Positions 38,201 through 42,894 of a stretch of DNA of 64,000 nt are shown in pieces. The stretch is from Litoditis marina (taxonomy: Eukaryota > Nematoda > Chromadorea > Rhabditida > Rhabditidae). Numbering within the stretch: the stretch's first letter is position 1; each line of letters starts with the position of its first letter. The notes beneath the pieces were generated by a model. It ran no database searches and had not been told where the DNA came from. It saw only the letters and a program-made list of their open reading frames with translations. The stretch spans positions 12,935,634-12,999,633 of the forward strand of contig OZ038435.1 of NCBI GenBank assembly GCA_964036275.1, given 5' to 3'. Position numbers and translations under genes: made by a program.

Positions 38201-38613
38201 AGCACGGTTTTCTCGATATGGAAGCGGAAGCATACTGTATCCCTAGGTTCGTGGTGTGCACCAACAAAACAAACATTTACCCTGATAGAAGCGGTAGAAT
38301 ACATACTGTATCTTTCTATTTCTTCTATGTTCAAGTCAACGTCGCCCTGACATTGTTTTTACAAAGCATTATCCTAGTAAACAGATTTTAATTTTCTGAA
38401 TAGTTTGCTAACACTGTTCGGAAGTTTTGTTCTATTCGAATATATTATAAACGTTGCACTTCACGTTCCATATTTTCACCTACCCAGTATCTGCTTCACA
38501 ATAGTAAACAGGTCTTTTATCCACAGTGTTGCAGGCATCATTCTCATTGATCAGTTCGCATTCTTCACAAAACAAACCCTCCTCACAGTAGGGGGAAACG
38601 AGGGAGAATGAGC
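9960..38613 (-). CDS. Gene B: giant Kunitz/lustrin/EB secreted protein
   Basis: At least 34 exons from 38484-38613 down to 9960-10009. Nearly all begin and end in phase 1, the exon-shuffling arrangement. Order: Cys-rich module, RRRKR linker, EB modules, linker, YIADIYNC module, Kunitz 1 and 2 (four Cys each, separated by a lustrin module), lustrin, Kunitz 3, lustrin, Kunitz 4, lustrin, Kunitz 5, then a run of lustrin-type modules, a linker, EB modules, two more lustrin modules with an RRKR site, and a short tail ending QCRRP-stop. Two minus-strand AATAAA signals (9896-9912) follow. Well over 1,200 residues. Likely secreted, but the signal-peptide exon was not found. Two points are uncertain: exon 37883-38081 does not join 37233-37355 in phase with its best donor, and the exon ending at 15857 could be a true end, splitting this into two genes. 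Confidence 0.75.
10251..11086 (-). CDS. Gene B split lustrin module with RRKR site (two exons)
   Basis: Exons 10972-11086 ([16 protein letters not shown], then [19 protein letters not shown]) and 10251-10404 ([40 protein letters not shown]). RRKR suggests convertase cleavage, releasing a C-terminal fragment; this is inferred. Confidence 0.8.
10538..10570 (-). pseudogene. Duplicate of gene B exon start with acceptor
   Basis: acagactagcgatatctgga mirrors acagactagcggcatctgga at the start of exon 10251-10404, 153 bp upstream, with the cttccag acceptor kept. Confidence 0.8.
11176..11239. repeat. (CT)n microsatellite
   Basis: An uninterrupted CT tract of about 55 bp, with a short imperfect extension, in the intron between gene B exons 11715-11934 and 10972-11086. 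Confidence 0.95.
11715..11934 (-). CDS. Gene B lustrin-type module with proline tail
   Basis: [50 protein letters not shown]. The [11 protein letters not shown] stretch is a small internal duplication. Phase 1 in, 2 out. Confidence 0.8.
12229..13223 (-). CDS. Gene B Ser/Thr linker and EB modules (three exons)
   Basis: Exons 13087-13223 (linker ST-, V- and T-rich, then [18 protein letters not shown]), 12619-12769 ([39 protein letters not shown]) and 12229-12367 ([40 protein letters not shown]). Typical EB cysteine spacing. Phases 0-2, 2-0 and 0-1 join cleanly. Confidence 0.82.
13289..13519. mobile_element. TTAA-type inverted-repeat element (AGGTGGTCTG family)
   Basis: Left aggtggtctggcaggagcc, right ggttcctgtcaggccatct, with long inverse subterminal blocks including ttgcgctccacggttaattc. 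Flanked by TTAA on the left and TTGA on the right. A related copy is at 63083-63616. It lies in the intron between gene B exons 13722-13873 and 13087-13223. Confidence 0.75.
13722..13873 (-). CDS. Gene B lustrin-type module
   Basis: [40 protein letters not shown]; phase 1 in, 0 out. Confidence 0.82.
14014..14160 (-). CDS. Gene B lustrin-type module
   Basis: [40 protein letters not shown]; phase 1-1. If the frame ended at 15857, a second gene would have to start upstream of here, but no signal peptide was seen between 14160 and 15857. A decoy copy of its start and acceptor lies at 14448. Confidence 0.8.
14416..14454 (-). pseudogene. Duplicate of gene B exon start with acceptor
   Basis: On the minus strand a gttgttccag acceptor is followed by codons for [13 protein letters not shown], matching [13 protein letters not shown] of exon 14014-14160, then it runs into a GA-rich tract. 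287 bp upstream of the true site. Confidence 0.8.
15857..16730 (-). CDS. Gene B lustrin-type module, possible alternative C-terminus
   Basis: Exons 16651-16730 ([20 protein letters not shown]) and 15857-15979 ([40 protein letters not shown], stop). An AATAAA overlaps the stop. Alternatively a phase-1 donor (G|gttggg, exon end 15880) joins the next module in frame. Either a real gene end, an alternative end, or read-through splicing. Confidence 0.7.
16117..16345. mobile_element. Palindromic CTCATGAG-family element, copy 1
   Basis: Left ggcggcatagcaatccct, right agggattgctatgcggcc, with repeated ctcatgagat words between. The last 50 or so bases are tandemly duplicated at 16310-16345. Other copies: 17340-17735, 21780-21962, 33947-34123, 34671-34862. 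Confidence 0.8.
16440..16572. repeat. AGTCACGTGAAAC family, copy 2
   Basis: Same start (cagtcacgtgaaac) and end (cgcgactattcaatttactt) as the element at 7430-7560. Confidence 0.7.
16999..17166 (-). CDS. Gene B lustrin-type module
   Basis: [53 protein letters not shown]; phase 1-1. Confidence 0.82.
17340..17735. mobile_element. CTCATGAG-family element, copy 2, interrupted
   Basis: Left part (actcatatgcgtttctaatg and following) and right part (tcaataga, ggtatctcataagat) match the copy at 34671-34862 but are separated by a TTAA-flanked element at 17427-17642. Confidence 0.75.
17427..17642. mobile_element. TTAA-flanked MITE, 216 bp
   Basis: Exactly flanked by TTAA (17423-17426 and 17643-17646). 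Left end agggggg...ctgcattgaatg, right end cattcaatgcagccccccct. TTAA duplication is the hallmark of piggyBac-type insertion. No coding capacity. Confidence 0.85.
17912..18064 (-). CDS. Gene B lustrin-type module
   Basis: [47 protein letters not shown]; phase 1-1. Confidence 0.82.
18813..19010 (+). repeat. tRNA-like inverted-repeat element (TATAGT family), copy 1
   Basis: About 198 bp. Inverse ends tatagtggtcgccaac and ttggcacccactata. The centre has Pol III-like boxes, tagcgcagtgg (A) and ggttcaattccgg (B), in tRNA order. Copies at 20590-20785, 34232-34391 (reverse) and 60651-61319 (interrupted). Looks tRNA-derived but with transposon-like ends. Confidence 0.75.
19943..20155. mobile_element. 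CCATTCCTACTGAG-family MITE, copy 1
   Basis: Left ccattcctactgagacacct, right aggagtctcagtaggaatgg. A second copy at 35646-35826 shares the ends and the internal ctttccgaaggctgt word. Confidence 0.82.
20333..20488 (-). CDS. Gene B lustrin-type module
   Basis: [46 protein letters not shown]; phase 1-1. A 3'-half copy (about 20179-20222) lies downstream beside an inverted-repeat element. Confidence 0.82.
20590..20785 (+). repeat. tRNA-like TATAGT-family element, copy 2
   Basis: Same layout: gtagtcgttgccaacgg at the left, tagcgcagtggtaagcgcc and ggttcgatttcagcg inside, ttggcattcactata at the right. Confidence 0.72.
20992..21144 (-). CDS. Gene B lustrin-type module
   Basis: [40 protein letters not shown]; phase 1-1. 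Pairs with the next module ([12 protein letters not shown]) as a likely exon duplication. Confidence 0.82.
21441..22043 (-). CDS. Gene B Kunitz 5 (six Cys, two exons)
   Basis: Exons 21983-22043 ([20 protein letters not shown]) and 21441-21556 ([36 protein letters not shown]). All six cysteines; P1 is Ser. The intron between them contains a palindromic CTCATGAG-family element at 21780-21962. Confidence 0.88.
21780..21962. mobile_element. CTCATGAG-family element, copy 3
   Basis: Begins ggcggtgtagcaatccctcc and ends cgatcgctacgccgcc; lies in the intron splitting Kunitz 5. Confidence 0.8.
22642..22788 (-). CDS. Gene B lustrin-type module
   Basis: [47 protein letters not shown]; phase 1-1. Confidence 0.82.
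23162..23338 (-). CDS. Gene B Kunitz 4 (six Cys)
   Basis: [56 protein letters not shown]: six cysteines, P1 is Gly. Two upstream copies of the start and acceptor lie at 23492 and 23648. Confidence 0.9.
23484..23660 (-). pseudogene. Two duplicates of Kunitz 4 exon start with acceptors
   Basis: Copies at 23492 and 23648 (true site 23331; spacings 161 and 156 bp) keep acceptor plus AFTC codons; the farther one reads [11 protein letters not shown]. Confidence 0.82.
24246..24392 (-). CDS. Gene B lustrin-type module
   Basis: [43 protein letters not shown]; phase 1-1. A donor-side copy lies at 24069. Confidence 0.82.
24508..24580 (-). pseudogene. tRNA-like sequence, Asp-like anticodon, degenerate
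   Basis: On the minus strand ggtatagcggatagtg (A-box-like), ctgtcac anticodon-loop-like and ggttcgaatccc (B box) lie at tRNA spacing. The anticodon and T stems have mismatches and the acceptor ends do not pair, so a functional tRNA is unlikely. Confidence 0.5.
24640..24712 (+). pseudogene. tRNA-derived fragment
   Basis: The B box ggttcgaatcccg is clear; the 5' half is poor. Probably a tRNA-derived relic. Confidence 0.4.
24980..25244. mobile_element. hAT-like MITE with CGAGTTTT-rich interior, copy 1
   Basis: Ends tagggttgttaa and ttaacaacccta, flanked by an exact 8-bp duplication GATTGAAC (24972-24979 and 25245-25252). The interior is a tandem of ttttcgag-type words broken by gggaaatttc. Copies at 28248-28462 and 40485-40674. 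Confidence 0.88.
25310..25483 (-). CDS. Gene B Kunitz 3 (six Cys)
   Basis: [53 protein letters not shown]: all six Kunitz cysteines in one exon. The residue after Cys14 (the P1 position) is Thr, not the Lys/Arg expected of a trypsin-type inhibitor. Confidence 0.9.
25590..25637 (-). pseudogene. Duplicate of Kunitz 3 exon start
   Basis: gggtacagagcgattctg repeats the reverse of the exon 25310-25483 start and acceptor at 150-bp spacing. Confidence 0.82.
25735..25866. repeat. AGTCACGTGAAAC family, copy 3
   Basis: Begins gttacgtggaacatg, ends tttacgtgactattcaattt; lies between gene B exons 26247-26369 and 25310-25483. Confidence 0.7.
26127..26155 (-). pseudogene. Duplicate of lustrin exon end with donor
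   Basis: ctactcacgtgcagtgggac, identical to the end and donor of exon 26247-26369, recurs 114 bp away. Confidence 0.8.
26247..26369 (-). CDS. Gene B lustrin-type module
   Basis: [40 protein letters not shown]; phase 1-1. Corresponds to the final module of gene A ([17 protein letters not shown]). Homology to gene A ends here. Confidence 0.82.
26861..27378 (-). CDS. Gene B Kunitz 2 (four Cys, two exons)
   Basis: Exons 27294-27378 ([15 protein letters not shown]) and 26861-26985 ([37 protein letters not shown]). [11 protein letters not shown] is identical to gene A Kunitz 2. Cys14 and Cys38 are missing. Confidence 0.82.
27661..27700 (-). pseudogene. Duplicate of lustrin exon end with donor
   Basis: tgacctacctgtggtgggac recurs 96 bp downstream of the exon 27769-27921 donor; the codon pair CC of the true exon is CS in the copy. 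Confidence 0.82.
27769..27921 (-). CDS. Gene B lustrin-type module
   Basis: [38 protein letters not shown]; phase 1-1. Equivalent to gene A exon 10. A copy of its 3' edge with donor lies about 96 bp downstream (27665) with the CC changed to CS. Confidence 0.82.
28001..28107. repeat. Perfect 44-bp inverted repeat, 19-nt loop
   Basis: 28001-28044 and 28064-28107 are exact reverse complements over 44 bases (starting aacttttttagctttaca), separated by an AT-only loop apart from two C/G positions. It lies in a gene B intron 80 bp before the acceptor of exon 27769-27921. Confidence 0.92.
28248..28462. mobile_element. hAT-like CGAG-rich MITE, copy 2 (reverse)
   Basis: Ends agggttgttaa and ttaacaacccta, flanked by an exact 8-bp duplication CACCACAT (28240-28247 and 28463-28470). 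The interior is in the opposite orientation to copy 1. Confidence 0.88.
28480..31960. repeat. About 355-bp tandem satellite, 10 copies
   Basis: The word caattgacagat recurs about every 353-356 bp ten times. Early copies and later copies form two subtypes (agtatagtataatggtgatt versus agtataatataatgttattt). Each unit holds a short ccgtatttagtacgg palindrome. The last unit is divergent. Short open frames in it are repeat shadows. The whole array sits in the gene B intron between exons 32822-32879 and 27769-27921. Confidence 0.93.
32095..32216. repeat. Decayed CGAG-rich element
   Basis: ttttcgagttttcgagtttt and a terminal agaaccctaa remain; the left terminus is not visible. Another faint relic lies near 59915-60038 (ending acaaccctac). 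Confidence 0.6.
32563..32794. mobile_element. CTATAGT-family element (reverse), 232 bp
   Basis: Begins tataagttgttctacccact, ends gtgaaacagactata. It sits in the gene B intron just 3' of the 32822-32879 Kunitz exon. Confidence 0.7.
32822..33686 (-). CDS. Gene B Kunitz 1 (four Cys, two exons)
   Basis: Exons 33571-33686 and 32822-32879: [51 protein letters not shown]. The RWWFN and NNF landmarks are clear; Cys14 and Cys38 are absent, as in gene A Kunitz 1. Confidence 0.82.
33284..33431. repeat. 22-23-bp tandem repeat, about 6 copies
   Basis: Repeated aaagaaaaaaatctggacta units in a gene B intron. Confidence 0.92.
33774..33935. mobile_element. TA-flanked MITE, 162 bp, copy 1
   Basis: Ends cttatgctagaagatcccgg and ggaccttctagcatacg, flanked by TA. 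Same length as the copy at 41329-41490. Tc1/mariner-type target. Confidence 0.82.
33947..34123. mobile_element. CTCATGAG-family element, copy 4
   Basis: Begins cgacgtagcaaagcctccat, ends gggattgctacgctgcc; adjoins the 162-bp TA element at 33774-33935. Confidence 0.78.
34232..34391 (-). repeat. tRNA-like TATAGT-family element, copy 3
   Basis: Reverse orientation; tatagtgggtgccagtatta at the low end and attggcgacgactata at the high end. The B-box region is decayed. Confidence 0.7.
34581..35294 (-). CDS. Gene B YIADIY module (two exons)
   Basis: Exons 35159-35294 ([30 protein letters not shown]) and 34581-34644 ([21 protein letters not shown]). Same module as gene A exon 7 but interrupted by an intron of 514 bp. 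A decoy copy of the exon's 5' edge and acceptor lies at 35403. Confidence 0.75.
34671..34862. mobile_element. CTCATGAG-family element, copy 5
   Basis: Begins ggcggcttagcaatccttcc, ends gagattgctaccgcat. Uninterrupted, so it serves as the empty-site reference for copy 2. Confidence 0.78.
34902..34922. repeat. (TA)n microsatellite
   Basis: A short pure TA run of about 20 bp in a gene B intron. Confidence 0.9.
35646..35826. mobile_element. CCATTCCTACTGAG-family MITE, copy 2
   Basis: Left ccattcctactgagactcct, right ggagtctcagtaggaatgg; in the gene B intron between exons 35909-36040 and 35159-35294. Confidence 0.82.
35909..36040 (-). CDS. Gene B proline/asparagine-rich linker
   Basis: [40 protein letters not shown]; ends at a strong gtgagt donor in phase 2. 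Counterpart of gene A exon 6 (KCPLPEY). Confidence 0.72.
36529..37355 (-). CDS. Gene B EB-like modules (two exons)
   Basis: Exons 37233-37355 ([37 protein letters not shown]) and 36529-36652 ([40 protein letters not shown]). The cysteine spacing is EB-like and closely matches gene A exons 3-5. Decayed copies of the first exon's start lie at about 37530-37580 and 37640-37700, and of the second exon's end at 36319-36360. Confidence 0.75.
37883..38081 (-). CDS. Gene B linker exon with RRRKR site
   Basis: [43 protein letters not shown]. Matches gene A exon 3 in place and cysteine pattern. The best donor (gtacgc at 37882) leaves phase 0, whereas the next exon needs phase 1. A weak donor at about 37851 would repair this and extend the exon. 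Confidence 0.65.
38484..38613 (-). CDS. Gene B first recognised exon, Cys-rich module
   Basis: [38 protein letters not shown]. Phase 1 in and 2 out, same as gene A exon 2. The upstream signal exon is unresolved. A hydrophobic start MKKLLFSFSWLISYVSDA exists near 38873 on the same strand but offers no phase-1 donor, so it is not joined here. Confidence 0.75.
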
Positions 38614-38627
38614 CTGAAAACGAGAAG

Positions 38628-38702
38628 ATGGCCGAGTGGAGAGTGAGTTCGGCTGCGGTTATTAGGATGCTGGTTCGGTCCCGACCGGACCAGAGAAGGT
38701 GT
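38628..38702 (+). pseudogene. tRNA-like sequence (Ser/Leu-type D arm)
   Basis: gatggccgagtgg resembles the D arm of class II tRNAs and ctggttcggtcccgacc a T arm, but the stems do not close properly. It lies only about 14 bp upstream of the gene B acceptor at 38614. Confidence 0.4.
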
Positions 38703-38989
38703 TTGCGGTCACTGCTTGTAACTTCACTATAGAAATGTATTCTTCTTTTCTCATAAGCTCGTTTTGTTATAGGACCTGTTATCCTGAAATTTATTCCCTT
38801 TCCCACATTGTAAATGTCCAAAAAGCGTCGGACACATAGGAGATGAGCCAGCTGAACGAGAAAAGTAGTTTTTTCATAGAGCTGTTCGACAACTAATTCA
38901 GTAGTAGGGTGCATCCAAGTAACTTAATCAACGTACGTGCCTATACATAATTCATTGAGAAGGTTCACCGGGGTTTTTGTAGGTAGCGG

Positions 38990-40170
38990 TAACAAACGGG
39001 GAGTACCGTACTGGTATCGTACTAAAAGTATTTACTTATTACTTATTGTATAGTGGAACAGCAACAAGTCTGGGATGAGACAGTAGCACGGGGTTGCTTT
39101 ACCTCTATAAATACTAGTAACTTACTGTGTAAAGTAACAGCTGCAGCATTAGAGGGTATGATAATAACTTACTAACTACTTACTGCTAACCTACTCTAAC
39201 TACTTACTGGTGACATTTTGTAATTGGCCACTGCAAACTTACTCTATAACATTAACAACGGTAATTCAGTTACTAGTACTGGTCACAAGTCAGGTATATT
39301 AGTGTAACTCTACAACTACCGGTAACTTACTGTATAATAGTAACAGCGACAGTATGAGGGGGTAGATACAGTTATATGGTATGAATCTACTATGAGGCTG
39401 TAAGAACAAGTAATGCAGTAACTTACTGCAACTACTGGTAATTTCAGTAACTAGCTACTGGTAACTTACTGGACTTGGGTTACTGTAACTCTATATCTAC
39501 TAGTAACTTACTGTATAATAGTAACAGCGCAGCGCAATATCACTCCATATTATGGTGAGAACTCGCTCTAACCATTTACTGGTCACCTATTGTAACTAGA
39601 TCTTAGTAAGTAGTTACTGGTAACTTACTGTAACTACTGGTAGAACACTGTAAGTAACTACTAGTAACTTACTGTATAGTGAAATAGCGATAGTTTACTG
39701 TAACTCCAAAACTACCAGCAACTTACTGTATAAAAGTAACAGCGACAGCATTGGTAGAGTGATATGGTCTGAACTTACCGTAGTTACTTCAAAACAGGTT
39801 ACTGTAATTCTACAAGTACCGATAACCTACTGTATAGTAGTAACCTACTGTACCTACTGGTAACTTCGTAATGTGCGTGGTTACTAGTAACTCACTGTAC
39901 AGTAGAACAGCGATAGGTTACTGTAACTCTACGAGTACTAGTAAATTACTGTATAAAAGTAAGAGCGGCAGCTTTGGTAGAGTAATATGGTATGAACTTA
40001 CTCGTAGATAGGTCAAAGTAGGTTACTGTAACTTCATAACTACCGGTAACTTACTTTATAGTAGAACAGCAGCAACTCTGTCATAGTACAGTAACCCTTA
40101 GGTTACTGTAACTGCATAACTACCGGTAACTTACTGTATAATAGTAACAGCAGCATGGGAGGTGAGAAGT
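38990..40170. repeat. Degenerate minisatellite (TAACTTACTGTATAATAG)
   Basis: Words such as taacttactgtataatagta, acagc and actactggtaac recur irregularly over about 1.2 kb with an unstable period. Confidence 0.85.
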
Positions 40171-40484
40171 GATATGGTATGAGTGTCCGGGATGGGCTCG
40201 CGCGGCCTGGTACCCGATTGACACCTCTGTGTTTGTTCATCTCAGATACGAGAGACGACTATTTGAGATTAACTGCACTTCAGAGAGCCACTTGATTAGA
40301 GAAATTGGATCAGGAAGTGCCACAGTTATCCGAAAACTTAGGTTGTTTTATAGGTTGGCTCGACAATACAAGTTACTTACAAGTTTCACCCAAAGATCAT
40401 GCCCGAACTTGACTAAGCCCCAACCTTTCTTTTCAAAATATTTGATCAGAAAGTGGCACTATTATCCGAAAACTCTAAGCAGAT

Positions 40485-40674
40485 TAGGGTTGTTAATCGA
40501 GTTGAAAATTTCGAGTTTTTCGAGTTTCGAGTTTTTCGAGTTTTCGAAATCTCGAGTTTTTCGAGTTTCGAGTTTTTCGAGTTTCCGAAAATTCGAGTTT
40601 TTCGAGTTTCGAGTTTTTCGAGTTTTCAATATTTCAAGTTTTTCGAGTTTCGAGTTTATTTTTTAACAACCCTA
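40485..40674. mobile_element. hAT-like CGAG-rich MITE, copy 3
   Basis: Ends tagggttgttaa and ttaacaacccta, flanked by AAGCAGAT and AAGCATAT (7 of 8 identical). Confidence 0.85.
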
Positions 40675-41328
40675 AAGCATATGGACAAAGTCGCAGTTAT
40701 AGTTTGTAGTTTTATCGGAATGACCAGCCTATTTCACGACCGAAACAATATGAGAGCAAACTACAAAGATAGCTGTTCAGTGGTTGATCTACATATTCAC
40801 AAGCTATCTTCCGAGCGGAGAATATATGCTTGGCTCGACTCGACAATACAAATTTTCAAAGTTTCAACCCTAAGACCACGCCTCAACTTGAATAGGCCGC
40901 ACCTTTTTTTTTAAATAAAATTTGGTCAGGAAGTATCAACGTTTTCTCAAAACTTGACTTGTTTCATTGTTTAGATCGAGAGCACATAACTTTCCTACCT
41001 GAGACCAAACAGCAAAGATCATAATTGAAAAAAGTTCCCCATTAGATCATTATCCCAAAACTCGAGAGTACATGCTAATTACAATATGTTAACTTGATGG
41101 TGGTCAGGTTTTGGCTTCGTTCGTTAGCTCTCATTAGTCTACGCATTGCTTTTGACGAACTTTACCGAATAAATGTTCAATTGAACTAGACGAGATGGTC
41201 ACTGAACAAAATGCAACCTGTTCAAACTTGAGATGAATGTACATTTGGAACTTCGTAGTTTTTTTTGTGGACAGATCGAATATGTGTTATAGTTTGATGT
41301 CCACAGGCATAAACAAGTCTCCTGAGTA

Positions 41329-41490
41329 CGTATGCTAGAAGATCCCGGCACCTTCATCCCATCCTGCGTCTCTCGCTCTGCCTCACTATTTCTCTTCTCT
41401 TACCTCCCGCCGGGATGTAAGAGCAGAGAAATAGCGTATGTTTGAGGAGACGCAGGATGGGATGAAGGTGGCCGGATCTTCTAGCATACG
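41329..41490. mobile_element. TA-flanked MITE, 162 bp, copy 2
   Basis: Ends cgtatgctagaagatcccgg and ggatcttctagcatacg, flanked by TA; upstream of the TMEM245 gene. Confidence 0.82.
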
Positions 41491-42894
41491 TATCTCTGGT
41501 CTGATTCAAATGCTGTGGCATCAAACTACAAACTCAATAGGTTCGACCAATCTGTACAGTTTGCACTGTTTTTTTCAACCAGAAAATTTCCTATTTTAAT
41601 GATCCGCGAATAAAATACCGCTTGAGCGTGCACCTTTTCCTGTGGATACTGTATCTATTCAGTGCGTTGAAAACAAAAACTTTGAGCTCTCAAAGACTTG
41701 CGGGTTGGTAATAAAACAACTAACTTTCAAAACTGTTTCTTCTAGCTTTATAGGGTTTTTTCAAGCGTTTTGCTTGATTATAAAAGAATTCGCACCAAGA
41801 AGGCTGTTAGAATAGCATTGATTTATCGAAATGTTAGTCATCCCAATTCAAACACTGGCCCACCAAAGTTGAAATCAAAACATTAGTCATCTTGCTTATC
41901 GTTTTTTTTTCCGAAAACGGCTGTACTTCTAGTTCTAATTTAGTGACTTGATGGTGACACCAATAGTGAAAACGACTCTCGCATCGAGTCGTTAATATTC
42001 TGAAGTCTGACTTTAACTTGTTTTCTAAGAACCTCAGGCTCGCTTCTGAGCTCGAAACCATGTTCATCTTGCTAATCTGTTCGGTTAGTAGTTTGAACTA
42101 TTGAAAAGTCAATCGGTTTCCGTCAACACTTTGACATTAGACGATCGAGTACTCTATTTGTGTTAGAATAGTAAGTGTCTGACTTGTTATCTTGCTTAAC
42201 TGACTTGTAAACAAAGCACTATCTCACAACAATGTTTATGGTGAACCATCAGAACCACGTTTTTTTATAGAACCAAGATAACTCTTGGTACTGTGATTTA
42301 ACATGTAGAACCTAACTCGTTAACTCGTTCATGGCCAAGCAAAACTTTTAGTTCGTCAGCTGAGATTCGAATTCTTTAAAGAAGCGCGATATTGATGAGG
42401 CGTTTAAAAATTGACTTTCGAGTTTGTACGCAAAGTGCCGTCAAAACCACCGTAAGCCAATAAATAGAACACCGATTTCTTGTTTTTGAAGGTCGATAAA
42501 CAAGTTTTATTGATCTTTTCAGTCGTGTTCACAATATATTTTTGTTGTCTCATTGATCCTAGACACCCTGTTTAGGTTTCCTCAGTGTCCCTTTTAATAT
42601 TATGCCTTTCCAAGACATCTAATTTAGCAGTTTGTGATTCCATACATGCTGTTGTCAGTTGTCGTGTTATTTTCCTGTGTATCATCTTCAAAACGATCTA
42701 CGCACAAACTAACGCATATTCTGAAGTAATAAATCCTTGTGATTACCATATATGACGTGTGATGGGAGCGAACGGATCAACTATTCAAATTACGTAATGT
42801 TGTTTTGTTTACCAGACGTCGGCTAGACGGATTAACATGTTGTTTTCGTAATTGTCATGGTAACCAGTAAGTTTATCTATTTATAGGTGGTGAA

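Larger units (their letters stand above)
38614..42894. other. Intergenic region between gene B and TMEM245
   Basis: Should contain the missing first exon and promoter of gene B (minus) and the promoter of TMEM245 (plus). Seen in it: a tRNA-like sequence, a degenerate minisatellite, a hAT-like and a TA-type MITE. No signal-peptide exon with a suitable phase could be chosen. Confidence 0.6.

Noticed and set aside
38816..38873. Signal-peptide exon of gene B (MKKLLFSFSWLISYVSDA)
   Set aside because: Available donors leave phase 0 or 2, but the first recognised exon needs phase 1. Kept only as a candidate.
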